From the NCBI RefSeq assembly GCF_017052465.1, contig NZ_JAFHKT010000151.1:518198-582197 (forward strand): 64,000 bases of DNA. The letters run 5' to 3'. Positions 23,928 through 33,186 of this stretch are shown one piece after another. The first letter of the stretch is position 1, and each line of letters begins with the position of its first letter. The DNA comes from Arthrobacter pascens (GTDB lineage: Bacteria; Actinomycetota; Actinomycetes; Actinomycetales; Micrococcaceae). The position numbers and the translations under genes are program-made. Under the pieces are notes generated by a model that worked only from the letters and a program-made list of their open reading frames with translations, had not been told where the DNA came from and made no database searches.

Positions 23928-26471
23928 ATGCCATCAAAATCACCAAGCCGCACACAGCGGGCCTGCACCATGGCGCTTGCCGGATCACTGGCAGCAGCGG
24001 TGCTGTCACTGGCCCCGGCGCTGGACGCCTCCGCGGAGTCCGCAACGAACCGGACCATCAACGTCAATGCCGCGGGGACCGGGGCTTCGATCGATCCGAC
24101 CATGTACGGGGCCTTTTACGAGGACATCAACCAGGGAGCCGACGGCGGCATCTACGCGGAACTTGTCCAGAACAGGTCTTTTGAATTCAACTCAGGGGAC
24201 AACCAGACCTACACCCCGCTGACGGCCTGGGACATACTGAAGCGGGGCAGCGACGGAACAGCCGCCGTCGTCAATGACAACAACCGTCTGAATGAAAACA
24301 ACCGGAACTACCTGCAGATCGACGCCACCAGCGCCGGTGCGGGAAGCGGCGCCGGCGTTGGCGTCCGCAACAGCGGCTGGAACGCAGGGCAGAAACTCGA
24401 GGCGCACAAGAAATACAACTATTCGGTCTGGGCGCGCACGTCCAACCCCGCAGGAACCAGCCTTGCCGTAACGCTGGAGACGCCGGAAGGCGGGCGCCTG
24501 GACATCGCTACGATCAAGATCAAGGGCGACCGTTGGGCCAAGTACCAGGTGACCCTCTCGCCGAAGTCCTCCACGGGGGCGGGCCGGCTTGCGACGGTAG
24601 TCCAGGGAACCGGCACGGTCCGGCTCGATATGGTCTCCCTCTTCCCCGAGGACACGTGGAACGGCAGGGAAAACGGCCTCCGCAAGGACCTCGCCGAGAA
24701 AATCGCCGACCTGAACCCCGGATTCCTGCGCTTCCCCGGCGGCTGCATCGTCAACACGGGAAGCTATGACACCTATTCGGCCCCCAACTACACCCGCGCC
24801 CGCACGTACCAGTGGAAAGACACCATCGGGCCGGTGGAACAGCGCCCGGCGAACCGTAATTTCTGGGGCTACAACCAGACCTACGGCCTGGGGTACATGG
24901 AGTACTTCCAGTGGGCCGAGGACATGGGCGCCATCCCGGTGCCCGTGGTGCCGGTGGGCGTGACCGGCTGCGGCGACAACAAGTCCGCCCCGGACCAGGC
25001 AACCCTTGACCGCTACATCCAGGACACGCTGGATCTGATCGAGTTCGCGAACGGTGACGCCAGCACCGAGTGGGGCGCCAAGCGCATCGCCTACGGGCAT
25101 CCGGAGCCCTACAGCCTGGACCGCATCGGCCTGGGCAACGAGGAATACAAGCCGGAGTTCAAGCAGTACTTCACCCAGTTCTACAACGCCGTCCGCAAGG
25201 CCCATCCCGAGATCAAGATTATCGGAAACACCGGCCCGTTCAGCCAGGGCCCCGAATTCGACGACCTCGCCAAGTTCAACGCTGACACGGGCGTGGACCT
25301 CGTCGACGAGCACTATTACAACGAACCGTCCTGGTTCCTGAACAACAACCACCGCTACGACTCCTACGACCGCAACAGCTACAAGGTCTTCCTCGGGGAG
25401 TACGCCTCCCGCGGGAACAAGCCCGCCAACGCCCTGGCCGAGGCCTCCTACATGACCGGCCTCGAACGGAACGCGGATGTGGTCAAGATGGCGTCCTACG
25501 CGCCGCTCATCGCGAACGAGGCAAACACCCAGTGGAGCCCGGACATGATGTTCTTCAACGGAACGTCGGTCCGGACCACCCCCAATTACGAGGTCCAGAA
25601 GCTGTTCATGAACAATGTCGGCACCCAGGTGGTGCCGAGCACGCAGGAGAACCCGGCCTCAACCGTCCAGCCGATAGCGGGCAAAATCGGACTGTCCACC
25701 TGGGCAACATCCGCCCGCTATGACGACGTGAAGGTGACTGGAAACGACGGCGCAACCCTGTTCAGCGACGACTTCTCGGGAACTGCTGCCGCGTGGACCG
25801 GGAACGGCACCGGGTCCTGGTCTATCCAGGACGGGGCCTACGTCCAGTCAAGCACCACGGCGCAGAACACGATGGTGACCACCGGCGACACCAACTGGAG
25901 CAACTACACGCTCAGCACCAAGGCGACAAAGCTGGCCGGCTCCGAAGGGTTCCTCGTCTCCTTCGGCGTCAAGGACACCGGCAACTACTTCTGGTGGAAC
26001 CTCGGCGGCTGGAACAATACGAAGTCTGTCGTGGAAAAAGCCGTCAACGGCGGCAAGACCACTGTCGTAGAAAAGAACACGGTGATCCAGACCGGACGTC
26101 AATACGACATCCGGATCGAGGTCACCGGGCGCACGGCGAAGCTCTTCCTGGACAACGTCCTCTGGGGCACAGTGGACGATACCCAGGCAGATCCCGTCTA
26201 CTCCGTGGTCACGAAGGATGCACAGTCGGGCGACACCATCGTCAAGGTGGTCAACACCTCGGCCGAGCGGACTCCGGTGGACATCAAGGTCACTGGTGCG
26301 GCCAACCTCAGCCCCACGGCGGCGGTGACAACCCTGACTGAGACGGCCGATGGCCAGAACCTCACACCTTCCACCAGCACGTTCAACGGTGCGGGGACTG
26401 CTTTCAGCTACGCTTTCGAGCCCAAGTCCGTGACCTTCATCCGGCTGGCCGACGCGAGCAAAGGCAAGTAG
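23928..26471 (+). CDS. Secreted GH51 alpha-L-arabinofuranosidase with inserted LamG-like domain
   Basis: An 847-residue secreted enzyme that removes arabinofuranosyl groups from arabinan or arabinoxylan. Residues 1-37 are a Sec signal ending ALDASA. The GH51 barrel holds the acid/base E405 (GLGNEEYK) and the nucleophile E491 (FLGEYAS); CBM4-like sequence lies at about 100-240. The C-terminal beta-sandwich of GH51 is interrupted, at about residues 588-755, by a concanavalin/LamG-like domain (FSDDFSG, YFWWNLGGWNNTKSVVEKAV). The typical ending then resumes (VVNTSAERTPVDIKVTG). The start ATG follows GAAAGG. An arabinose-type operator and a -10 box lie upstream, and a terminator follows. Confidence 0.92.
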   Translation: MPSKSPSRTQRACTMALAGSLAAAVLSLAPALDASAESATNRTINVNAAGTGASIDPTMYGAFYEDINQGADGGIYAELVQNRSFEFNSGDNQTYTPLTAWDILKRGSDGTAAVVNDNNRLNENNRNYLQIDATSAGAGSGAGVGVRNSGWNAGQKLEAHKKYNYSVWARTSNPAGTSLAVTLETPEGGRLDIATIKIKGDRWAKYQVTLSPKSSTGAGRLATVVQGTGTVRLDMVSLFPEDTWNGRENGLRKDLAEKIADLNPGFLRFPGGCIVNTGSYDTYSAPNYTRARTYQWKDTIGPVEQRPANRNFWGYNQTYGLGYMEYFQWAEDMGAIPVPVVPVGVTGCGDNKSAPDQATLDRYIQDTLDLIEFANGDASTEWGAKRIAYGHPEPYSLDRIGLGNEEYKPEFKQYFTQFYNAVRKAHPEIKIIGNTGPFSQGPEFDDLAKFNADTGVDLVDEHYYNEPSWFLNNNHRYDSYDRNSYKVFLGEYASRGNKPANALAEASYMTGLERNADVVKMASYAPLIANEANTQWSPDMMFFNGTSVRTTPNYEVQKLFMNNVGTQVVPSTQENPASTVQPIAGKIGLSTWATSARYDDVKVTGNDGATLFSDDFSGTAAAWTGNGTGSWSIQDGAYVQSSTTAQNTMVTTGDTNWSNYTLSTKATKLAGSEGFLVSFGVKDTGNYFWWNLGGWNNTKSVVEKAVNGGKTTVVEKNTVIQTGRQYDIRIEVTGRTAKLFLDNVLWGTVDDTQADPVYSVVTKDAQSGDTIVKVVNTSAERTPVDIKVTGAANLSPTAAVTTLTETADGQNLTPSTSTFNGAGTAFSYAFEPKSVTFIRLADASKGK

Positions 26472-26500
26472 GCGGCACACCAAAGCTTTGGCTTTGACCG

Positions 26501-26537
26501 GGAAGGCCCGGCTGGATCGCACAGCCGGGCCTTTCCC
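26501..26537 (+). terminator. Terminator after the GH51 gene
   Basis: GGGAAGGCCCGGCT pairs with AGCCGGGCCTTTCCC through 11 continuous pairs, a single bulged T and three more pairs, with a 9-nt loop. It lies 30 bp after the stop codon and before the next secreted enzyme. Confidence 0.8.
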
Positions 26538-26590
26538 TTGATGACCCACACCAATCGCGGCCGTCCGGCCGCCGTACCGAAAGTGTCTCC

Positions 26591-28831
26591 ATGCTCACTA
26601 CACCCTCAAAGGACCGCACCGGTCCGGCGCTGATGACGGCAGCCGCACTGGTGCTCGGCGGACTTGCGGCCGGAGCACCGGCCCAGGCCGCCGTTGACGA
26701 CGGCCTCGTCCTCAAATACAACCTGACCGAACAGACCGGGGCGGTCGCAGAAGACAGTTCCGGCAACGGCCGCAACGGCGTCATCAGCGGCGACGCCAGC
26801 AGCCTGGGCGGCGAAGGCCTGCAGCTCGGCGGCGCCAATGCCCATGTCCGCCTTCCCAACGACGTCATGCGGGGCCTGGACTCCATCACCGTTTCCACGG
26901 ACGTGAAGCTCGCTGCGGACCAGGCCACCCCCTATTTCATTTGGGGGATGGGCAACACAACCAACGGCACCGGCAACGGCTACCTCTTCACCACCGGCAA
27001 CTCGTACCGGACCTCCATCGCGACCGGCAACTGGTCGACCGAGCAGACTACAAGCGCCCGACGGGACCTGGCACGCGCCGCCTGGAAAACCATCACCTAC
27101 ACACTCAGCGGCGGCACAGCCATCCTCTACGAGGACGGCACTGAAGTAGCCCGCAAGAGCGGCGTCACCGTCACCCCGGGCAGCATCGGGGGAGGAACGA
27201 CGACGGCGAACTACCTCGGGCGGTCCGTGTACAGCGGCGACAAGTACCTGAAGGGGCAGGTCCGGGACTTCCGCATCTACAACCGGGCCCTCTCTGCGGC
27301 CGAAGTGCGCGAGCTCGGCTACGTCTCCCCGGAAGAGCGCGTCGCCCTTGACCTGAAGGACCTGTCACTCGGAGACACCAGCGCCGTCACTGCCGACGTG
27401 AAGCTGCCTCTCACGGGACCCAACGGGTCGGCCTACACCTGGTCGTCGTCCAACGAAGCTGCCGTCTCCTCCACAGGCATCGTGACGCGCCCCGCCTACG
27501 GAACCGGAAACGCCAACGTGACGCTGACGGCCACCGCCACGTCAGGCGAAGCATCAGCTTCCAAGACGTTCACTGTGACGGTCGTCGAGGACATCAGTGA
27601 TGACCAGAAAGTCAGTGAGGCTTCTGCAGCCCTGAACGTGTGGGACGCCGAGGGAATCCGGGGCAATATCACGCTGCCGGCAACTGGCCTTCACGGAACC
27701 ACAGTGGACTGGACGTCGAGCAACGACTCCATAATCACCGCCACCGGCGAGGTCTCGCGGCCGGCCTACGGCAGCGCACCGGTCAAGCTCAACCTGCACG
27801 CAACCGTGACCGCCGGAAAGGCAAAGGCCAAGAAGAGGTTCTTCGTGACTGTTCTTCCGCTGCCCAAGGCCGAGGCCAGGGAAGGCTACGCCTTCGCCTA
27901 CTTCACCGGCAATGATCTCGCGGGCGAGAACATCTTCATGGCCGCCAGCCGCGGCAACGACGCACTCAAGTGGGACGAACTGAATGGCGGAAAACCCGTC
28001 CTCAGCTCCAAGCTGGGCACCAAGGGCCTGCGCGACCCGTTCATCATCCGCTCGCCGGAAGGCGACAAGTTCTACATGATCGCCACCGACCTCTCCATCG
28101 GCAGTGGAACCTCGTGGGATTCCTCCCAGCGCCAGGGCAGCCACTACGTGGAGGTGTGGGAGTCAACGGACCTCGTGAACTGGTCCGCGCAACGCCACGT
28201 CAAGGTCTCCCCGGACACGGCCGGGAACACCTGGGCGCCGGAAGCCCACTACGACGCGAAAATCGGCGCCTACGTGGTCTACTGGGCCTCCAAGATCTAC
28301 GCCGACAGCGACCCCAACCACGCCGGCGGCATGCACAACAAGATGATGTATTCCACCACCCGCGACTTCAGGACCTTCAGCGAGGCCAAGGTCTGGAACG
28401 ACCCGGGTGACTCCGTCATCGACTCCACTGTCATCAAGGAAGGCGACACCTACTACCGCTTTACGAAGGACGAGGCCCGAGTCTCCGGGTGCCTCGACAT
28501 CATGCAGGAGAAATCCAAGGACCTGCTGGCCGTCGATCTGCCTGCGGCCAACCCGCGCAGCTGGTCCCTGATGGCCAACTGCATCGGCAAGAATGCCGGG
28601 ACCGGCGGCGTTGAGGGGCCAACCGTCTTCAAATCCAACACCGAAGAGAAGTACTACCTCTTCGTGGACGAGTTTGGCGGCCGGGGCTATATCCCGCTGG
28701 AAAGCACCAGCCTGGAGAACCCCAACTGGAAGCTTTCGAGCAACTACGAGCTCCCGCGCGCGCCGCGCCACGGCACCGTCCTGCCCGTGACTAAAGCGGA
28801 GCTGGAACGCCTCCGCAGCCAGCTGGGCTAA
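26591..28831 (+). CDS. Secreted multidomain GH43 arabinan-degrading enzyme
   Basis: A 746-residue secreted protein. Domains in order: Sec signal (1-34, ending APAQAA); a LamG/concanavalin carbohydrate-binding domain (38-235); two bacterial Ig-like repeats (247-332 and 335-421) sharing TWSSSN / DWTSSN, G-I/E-V-T/S-RPAYG; and a GH43 catalytic propeller (430-740). Candidate catalytic residues are base D482 (GLRDPF), D611 (SVIDSTV) and the Glu in GGVEGPTVF near 673. Substrate specificity within GH43 is not certain; arabinan or arabino-oligosaccharide is inferred from the neighbours. It follows the GH51 gene after a terminator, and no arabinose-type operator was found immediately before it. Confidence 0.85.
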   Translation: MLTTPSKDRTGPALMTAAALVLGGLAAGAPAQAAVDDGLVLKYNLTEQTGAVAEDSSGNGRNGVISGDASSLGGEGLQLGGANAHVRLPNDVMRGLDSITVSTDVKLAADQATPYFIWGMGNTTNGTGNGYLFTTGNSYRTSIATGNWSTEQTTSARRDLARAAWKTITYTLSGGTAILYEDGTEVARKSGVTVTPGSIGGGTTTANYLGRSVYSGDKYLKGQVRDFRIYNRALSAAEVRELGYVSPEERVALDLKDLSLGDTSAVTADVKLPLTGPNGSAYTWSSSNEAAVSSTGIVTRPAYGTGNANVTLTATATSGEASASKTFTVTVVEDISDDQKVSEASAALNVWDAEGIRGNITLPATGLHGTTVDWTSSNDSIITATGEVSRPAYGSAPVKLNLHATVTAGKAKAKKRFFVTVLPLPKAEAREGYAFAYFTGNDLAGENIFMAASRGNDALKWDELNGGKPVLSSKLGTKGLRDPFIIRSPEGDKFYMIATDLSIGSGTSWDSSQRQGSHYVEVWESTDLVNWSAQRHVKVSPDTAGNTWAPEAHYDAKIGAYVVYWASKIYADSDPNHAGGMHNKMMYSTTRDFRTFSEAKVWNDPGDSVIDSTVIKEGDTYYRFTKDEARVSGCLDIMQEKSKDLLAVDLPAANPRSWSLMANCIGKNAGTGGVEGPTVFKSNTEEKYYLFVDEFGGRGYIPLESTSLENPNWKLSSNYELPRAPRHGTVLPVTKAELERLRSQLG

Positions 28832-28925
28832 GGCGCCGCCGGAAAATACCGGAAATAACCGACCCCCGCAGGGACGGGGGGTCCGGGCAGGGGCTCCGGA
28901 CGCGCGGGCTCCGTACAGGGGTTCC

Positions 28926-28964
28926 GGGACGGGGGTTCCGCCAACCTGGCGGAGCCCCCGTCCC
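28926..28964 (+). terminator. Terminator after the second GH43 gene
   Basis: GGGACGGGGGTTCCGCCA pairs with TGGCGGAGCCCCCGTCCC over 18 positions with one G-T wobble and a 3-nt loop. The rest of the 297-bp gap before araB (28832-29128) is G/C-rich and holds the araB promoter at its right end. Confidence 0.8.
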
Positions 28965-29031
28965 CTTGCCGCGGCGCGGTGGTGGCCAGGAAGGCGCAGA
29001 AGGCGCCGGCCAAACTGGCCATCAGCAATGC

Positions 29032-29061
29032 TTGACGCAGACATATGTTAGCGTTCACAAT
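29032..29061 (+). promoter_or_regulatory. araB promoter with embedded LacI operator
   Basis: TTGACG (29032-29037), an 18-bp spacer and CACAAT (29056-29061), with the operator TGTTAGCGTTCACA at 29046-29059 overlapping the -10 box. The 14-bp operator is identical to that of ytfQ. Transcription should begin near 29068, leaving a leader of about 60 nt before the araB ATG. Confidence 0.75.
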
Positions 29062-29128
29062 CGAAGAGAATCTTTTACATTTCGACACCGGGCACAGGGG
29101 CCAGCACCTCCCGGATGGAGGTTTCAGC

Positions 29129-30898
29129 ATGCAATCCAGTGAGGATGCCGGGTTCAACCCCGGCAGTGAAAATTACGTCATCGGGGTGGACTACGGAACC
29201 CTGTCGGGTCGGGCCGTGGTGGTGCGGGTCCGCGACGGCAAGGAACTTGGCAGCGGTGTGTTTGATTATCCGCATGCAGTCGTCACCGAAGCGCTTCCGG
29301 CGGATGTGGCGGGCGTAGCGGATGGAGCCGCCCCCCGCCTTCCCGGGGACTGGGCGCTTCAAGTGCCGAATGACTACCGGGACGTGCTCCGGAACGCGGT
29401 GCCGGCGGCGATCGCTGATGCGGGCATTGACCCGGCTGCGGTGGTGGGCATCGCCACGGACTTCACGGCCTGCACGATGGTGCCGGTGAAGGCCGACGGC
29501 ACGCCGCTGAACGAGGTGCCAGGTTTCGCCAACCGGCCCCACGCGTACGTCAAGCTGTGGCGCCACCACGCGGCGCAAGCGCAGGCGGACCGCATCAACG
29601 CCCTTGCCGCAGAACTGGGAGAAACGTGGCTGCCGCGCTACGGCGGCCTCATCTCCTCCGAGTGGGAGTTCGCCAAGGGGCTCCAGCTGCTGGAAGAGGA
29701 CCCCGAGGCCTACGCGGAGATGGACCACTGGGTGGAGGCAGCCGACTGGATCGTCTGGCAGCTGTGCGGCAACTACGTCCGCAACGCCTGCACCGCTGGA
29801 TACAAGGGGATCTACCAGGACGGACGGTACCCGTCCCAGGAGTTCCTGACCGCCCTTAATCCGCGGTTCAGCAATTTTGTTAGCGCTAAACTTCAATACA
29901 CCATCGGCCGCCTGGGCGACGCTGCGGGGTACCTTACTGCCGAGGCTGCGGCCTGGACCGGGCTGCCCGAGGGGATCGCCGTCGCCGTCGGCAACGTCGA
30001 CGCCCACGTGACCGCCCCCGCCGCTAACGCCGTGGAGCCGGGCCAGCTCGTGGCCATCATGGGCACCTCCACCTGCCATGTCATGAACGGGGATGTGCTG
30101 CGCGAGGTGCCCGGCATGTGCGGCGTGGTCGACGGCGGCATCGTCGACGGGCTCTGGGGCTACGAAGCCGGCCAGTCCGGCGTGGGCGACATCTTCGGCT
30201 GGTTCACCAAGTATGGAGTTCCGCCGGAATACCACCAGGCGGCCGCGGCGGCCGGACAGGGCATCCACGAATACCTGACCGACCTCGCCGCCGGCCAGGC
30301 GATCGGCGAGCACGGCCTGATCGCGCTGGACTGGCACTCGGGCAACCGCTCGGTCCTCGTGGACCATGAGCTGTCCGGAGTGGTGGTGGGCCAGACCCTG
30401 GCCACCCGCCCTGAGGACATCTACCGGGCGCTGCTGGAGGCCACGGCGTTCGGAACCCGCACCATCGTTGACGCCTTCCGCGACTCCGGTGTGCCGGTCA
30501 AGGAATTCATCGTTGCCGGCGGGCTGCTGAAAAACAAGCTGCTGATGCAGATCTACGCCGACATCACCGGCCTGCAGCTCTCCACGATCGGCTCCACCCA
30601 GGGCCCGGCCCTTGGCTCGGCGATCCACGCTGCCGTCGCGGCAGGGAACTACCCGGACATCCGTGCGGCCGCCGCGGCCATGTCCTCCGCCCCCGGAGCC
30701 GTCTACACCCCGATCCCGGACAACGTCGCCGCGTACGAGGAACTCTTCCGGGAATACCGCACACTGCACGACTACTTCGGCCGCGGAACCAACGAGGTCA
30801 TGCACCGGCTCAAGGCGATCCAGCGCGGTGCGGCGATTCAGCGCACTGCCGGCCGCAGCGCTGATGCGTCCCTGCTGTCGGAAGAGGTGCCCGCATGA
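29129..30898 (+). CDS. araB: L-ribulokinase
   Basis: A 589-residue FGGY-family kinase that phosphorylates L-ribulose to L-ribulose 5-phosphate. The ATG at 29129 is chosen because GGAGG lies 7 bp upstream and the kinase fold starts soon after (YVIGVDYGTLSGRAVVV, residues 17-33). The hallmark GIATDFTACT lies near 113, followed by the AraB insert-region phrase LISSEWEFAKGLQLLEEDPE. The C-terminal FGGY-like block contains FIVAGGLLKNKLLMQIYADI. Length is close to E. coli AraB (566). It is the first gene of araB-araD-araA-epimerase; its stop overlaps the araD start by 4 bp. Confidence 0.96.
   Translation: MQSSEDAGFNPGSENYVIGVDYGTLSGRAVVVRVRDGKELGSGVFDYPHAVVTEALPADVAGVADGAAPRLPGDWALQVPNDYRDVLRNAVPAAIADAGIDPAAVVGIATDFTACTMVPVKADGTPLNEVPGFANRPHAYVKLWRHHAAQAQADRINALAAELGETWLPRYGGLISSEWEFAKGLQLLEEDPEAYAEMDHWVEAADWIVWQLCGNYVRNACTAGYKGIYQDGRYPSQEFLTALNPRFSNFVSAKLQYTIGRLGDAAGYLTAEAAAWTGLPEGIAVAVGNVDAHVTAPAANAVEPGQLVAIMGTSTCHVMNGDVLREVPGMCGVVDGGIVDGLWGYEAGQSGVGDIFGWFTKYGVPPEYHQAAAAAGQGIHEYLTDLAAGQAIGEHGLIALDWHSGNRSVLVDHELSGVVVGQTLATRPEDIYRALLEATAFGTRTIVDAFRDSGVPVKEFIVAGGLLKNKLLMQIYADITGLQLSTIGSTQGPALGSAIHAAVAAGNYPDIRAAAAAMSSAPGAVYTPIPDNVAAYEELFREYRTLHDYFGRGTNEVMHRLKAIQRGAAIQRTAGRSADASLLSEEVPA
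29878..29891. promoter_or_regulatory. Operator-like sequence inside araB
   Basis: TGTTAGCGCTAAAC within the araB coding sequence (codons for F-V-S-A-K-L) matches the regulon palindrome at the first 12 of 14 positions. It lies about 830 bp downstream of the araB promoter operator, a distance at which LacI-type auxiliary sites can act through looping. It may equally be chance. Confidence 0.35.
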
Positions 30899-31605
30899 GC
30901 GCCCTCCTGGAAACCATTGACCGGGTGCGCCGGGATGTCTGCGCGCTGCATGCGGAGCTGACGCGCTACGAACTGGTGGTTTGGACCGCCGGCAACGTCT
31001 CCGCCCGCGTCCCGGGTTATGACCTGATGGTCATCAAGCCCTCGGGCGTCTCCTATGATGACCTGACCCCGGACCTCATGGTGGTCACGGATCTCTACGG
31101 CACCCCGGTCAGCTCGCTCAGCGCCGATGCGGACGGTGCCGCCGCGGAATGGGAAAACCCGGCCTTGTCGCCCTCCTCGGACACGGCCGCCCACGCCTAC
31201 GTGTACCGGCACATGCCTGACGTGGGCGGCGTGGTGCACACCCACTCCACGTATGCCACGGCCTGGGCGGCGCGCGGGGAAGCCATCCCGTGCGTGCTGA
31301 CCATGATGGGCGATGAATTCGGCGGCACCATCCCTGTGGGCCCGTTCGCCCTGATCGGCGACGACTCGATTGGCCGCGGCATCGTGGAAACCCTGCAGGA
31401 ATCCCATTCGCCGGCCGTCCTGATGCAGAATCACGGCCCCTTCACCATCGGCAAAGACGCCCGCTCCGCCGTCAAGGCAGCTGTTATGTGCGAGGAAGTG
31501 GCCCGCACCGTCCACATCTCGCGGCAGTTGGGAGAGCCGCTGCCCATCGATCCGGCTCTGATCGAATCCCTCTACGACCGCTACCAGAACGTCTACGGCC
31601 GCTAG
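30895..31605 (+). CDS. araD: L-ribulose-5-phosphate 4-epimerase
   Basis: A 236-residue class II aldolase-fold epimerase that converts L-ribulose 5-phosphate to D-xylulose 5-phosphate, feeding the pentose phosphate pathway. Zinc-binding histidines are visible in VVHTHSTYATAWAARG and in MQNHGPFTIG. The phosphate-binding TAGNVSAR segment lies near residue 30. Length matches the family (about 231). It starts within the araB stop (ATGA overlap), so translation is coupled. The 60-bp gap to araA has a ribosome site (GCAGGAG) but no hairpin. Confidence 0.95.
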   Translation: MSALLETIDRVRRDVCALHAELTRYELVVWTAGNVSARVPGYDLMVIKPSGVSYDDLTPDLMVVTDLYGTPVSSLSADADGAAAEWENPALSPSSDTAAHAYVYRHMPDVGGVVHTHSTYATAWAARGEAIPCVLTMMGDEFGGTIPVGPFALIGDDSIGRGIVETLQESHSPAVLMQNHGPFTIGKDARSAVKAAVMCEEVARTVHISRQLGEPLPIDPALIESLYDRYQNVYGR

Positions 31606-31665
31606 GCCCAGCAACCCGGCCGCAAGGCCCCGTCCCTCCCACCCCAGACTTTCGCAGGAGAACCC

Positions 31666-33186
31666 ATGTCCAACGCCAACAACACCTCGCTCGAGCCCTA
31701 TGAGGTCTGGTTCCTCACCGGCAGCCAGCACCTTTACGGGGAGGACGTCCTGAAGCAGGTCGCCGCCCAGTCCCAGGAGATTGCCGCCGCCCTCAACGCC
31801 TCCTCTGAGGTTCCGGTGAAGCTGGTCTGGAAGCCCGTGCTGACAGATTCCGACGCGATCCGCCGCACCGCGCTGGAAGCCAACTCCGATGATTCCGTCA
31901 TCGGTGTGACGGCATGGATGCACACCTTCAGCCCTGCCAAGATGTGGATCCAGGGCCTGGACCTGCTCCGGAAGCCGCTGCTGCACCTGCACACCCAGGC
32001 CAACGTGGAACTGCCCTGGGCGGACATCGACTTCGACTTCATGAACCTCAACCAGGCCGCCCACGGCGACCGCGAATTCGGCTACATCCAGTCCCGGCTC
32101 GGCGTTCCGCGCAAGACCGTGGTGGGGCACGTGTCCAATCCGGAGGTCGCCCGCCAGGTCGGAGCCTGGCAGCGGGCGTCCGCCGGCTGGGCCGCCGTCC
32201 GCACCCTCAAGCTGACCCGCTTCGGGGACAACATGCGCAACGTCGCCGTCACCGAAGGAGACAAGACCGAAGCGGAACTGCGCTTCGGCGTCTCGGTCAA
32301 CACCTGGTCGGTCAACGAGCTCGCCGATGCGGTGCACGGCGCCGCGGAGTCCGACGTCGACGCCCTGGTGGCGGAGTACGAGCGCCTCTACGAGGTGGTT
32401 CCCGAGCTGAAGGCGGGCGGTGCCCGCCACGAGTCGCTGCGCTACAGCGCACGGATCGAGCTGGGCCTGCGCAGCTTCCTCGAAGCCAACGGTTCCGCCG
32501 CCTTCACCACGTCCTTCGAGGACCTCGGCGCCCTGCGCCAGCTGCCCGGCATGGCCGTGCAGCGGCTGATGGCCGACGGCTACGGCTTCGGCGCCGAAGG
32601 GGACTGGAAGACGGCCATCCTGGTCCGCGCCGCCAAGGTCATGGGCGCCGGCCTGCCCGGCGGCGCCTCACTCATGGAGGACTACACCTACCACCTCACT
32701 CCCGGCCAGGAGAAGATCCTCGGAGCACACATGCTCGAGGTCTGCCCCTCCCTGACGGCCACCAAGCCGCGCGTCGAAATCCACCCGCTGGGCATCGGCG
32801 GCAAGGAAGACCCCGTCCGCATGGTGTTCGACACCGACGCCGGCCCCGGCGTCGTCGTCGCCCTCTCCGACATGCGCGACCGCTTCCGCCTCGTGGCGAA
32901 CGCCGTCGATGTCGTGGACCTCGACGAGCCACTGCCAAACCTGCCCGTGGCACGTGCCCTCTGGTCACCCAAACCGGACTTCGCCACCTCCGCAGCCGCA
33001 TGGCTCACCGCCGGAGCGGCGCACCACACCGTCCTCTCCACCCAGGTCGGCATGGACGTGTTCGAGGATTTCGCCGAAATCGCCCAGACCGAACTCCTCA
33101 CGATCGACGACGGCACCACCATCAAACAGTTCAAGAAGGAATTGAACTGGAACGCCGCATATTACAAGCTGGCCGGCGGGCTGTGA
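31666..33186 (+). CDS. araA: L-arabinose isomerase
   Basis: A 506-residue enzyme that converts L-arabinose to L-ribulose, the first intracellular step of the pathway; a divalent metal (usually manganese) is the cofactor. The N-terminal signature VWFLTGSQHLYGEDVL and the core GDWKTAILVRAAKVMG and GASLMEDYTYHL are all typical of AraA. Length equals the family norm (about 500). Its stop TGA overlaps the GTG start of the following epimerase by 4 bp. Expression should follow the araB promoter and so the TGTTAGCG-type operator. Confidence 0.97.
   Translation: MSNANNTSLEPYEVWFLTGSQHLYGEDVLKQVAAQSQEIAAALNASSEVPVKLVWKPVLTDSDAIRRTALEANSDDSVIGVTAWMHTFSPAKMWIQGLDLLRKPLLHLHTQANVELPWADIDFDFMNLNQAAHGDREFGYIQSRLGVPRKTVVGHVSNPEVARQVGAWQRASAGWAAVRTLKLTRFGDNMRNVAVTEGDKTEAELRFGVSVNTWSVNELADAVHGAAESDVDALVAEYERLYEVVPELKAGGARHESLRYSARIELGLRSFLEANGSAAFTTSFEDLGALRQLPGMAVQRLMADGYGFGAEGDWKTAILVRAAKVMGAGLPGGASLMEDYTYHLTPGQEKILGAHMLEVCPSLTATKPRVEIHPLGIGGKEDPVRMVFDTDAGPGVVVALSDMRDRFRLVANAVDVVDLDEPLPNLPVARALWSPKPDFATSAAAWLTAGAAHHTVLSTQVGMDVFEDFAEIAQTELLTIDDGTTIKQFKKELNWNAAYYKLAGGL

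Noticed and set aside
24192..25352. A 386-codon minus-strand frame inside the GH51 gene.
   Set aside because: It lacks a ribosome site and any family signal, and lies entirely opposite the GH51 catalytic domain with its intact catalytic Glu residues.
29075..32430. Two long minus-strand open frames (about 576 and 530 codons) antisense to araB, araD and araA.
   Set aside because: The ara genes are unmistakable and tightly coupled. The antisense frames are composition artefacts of high-GC DNA.
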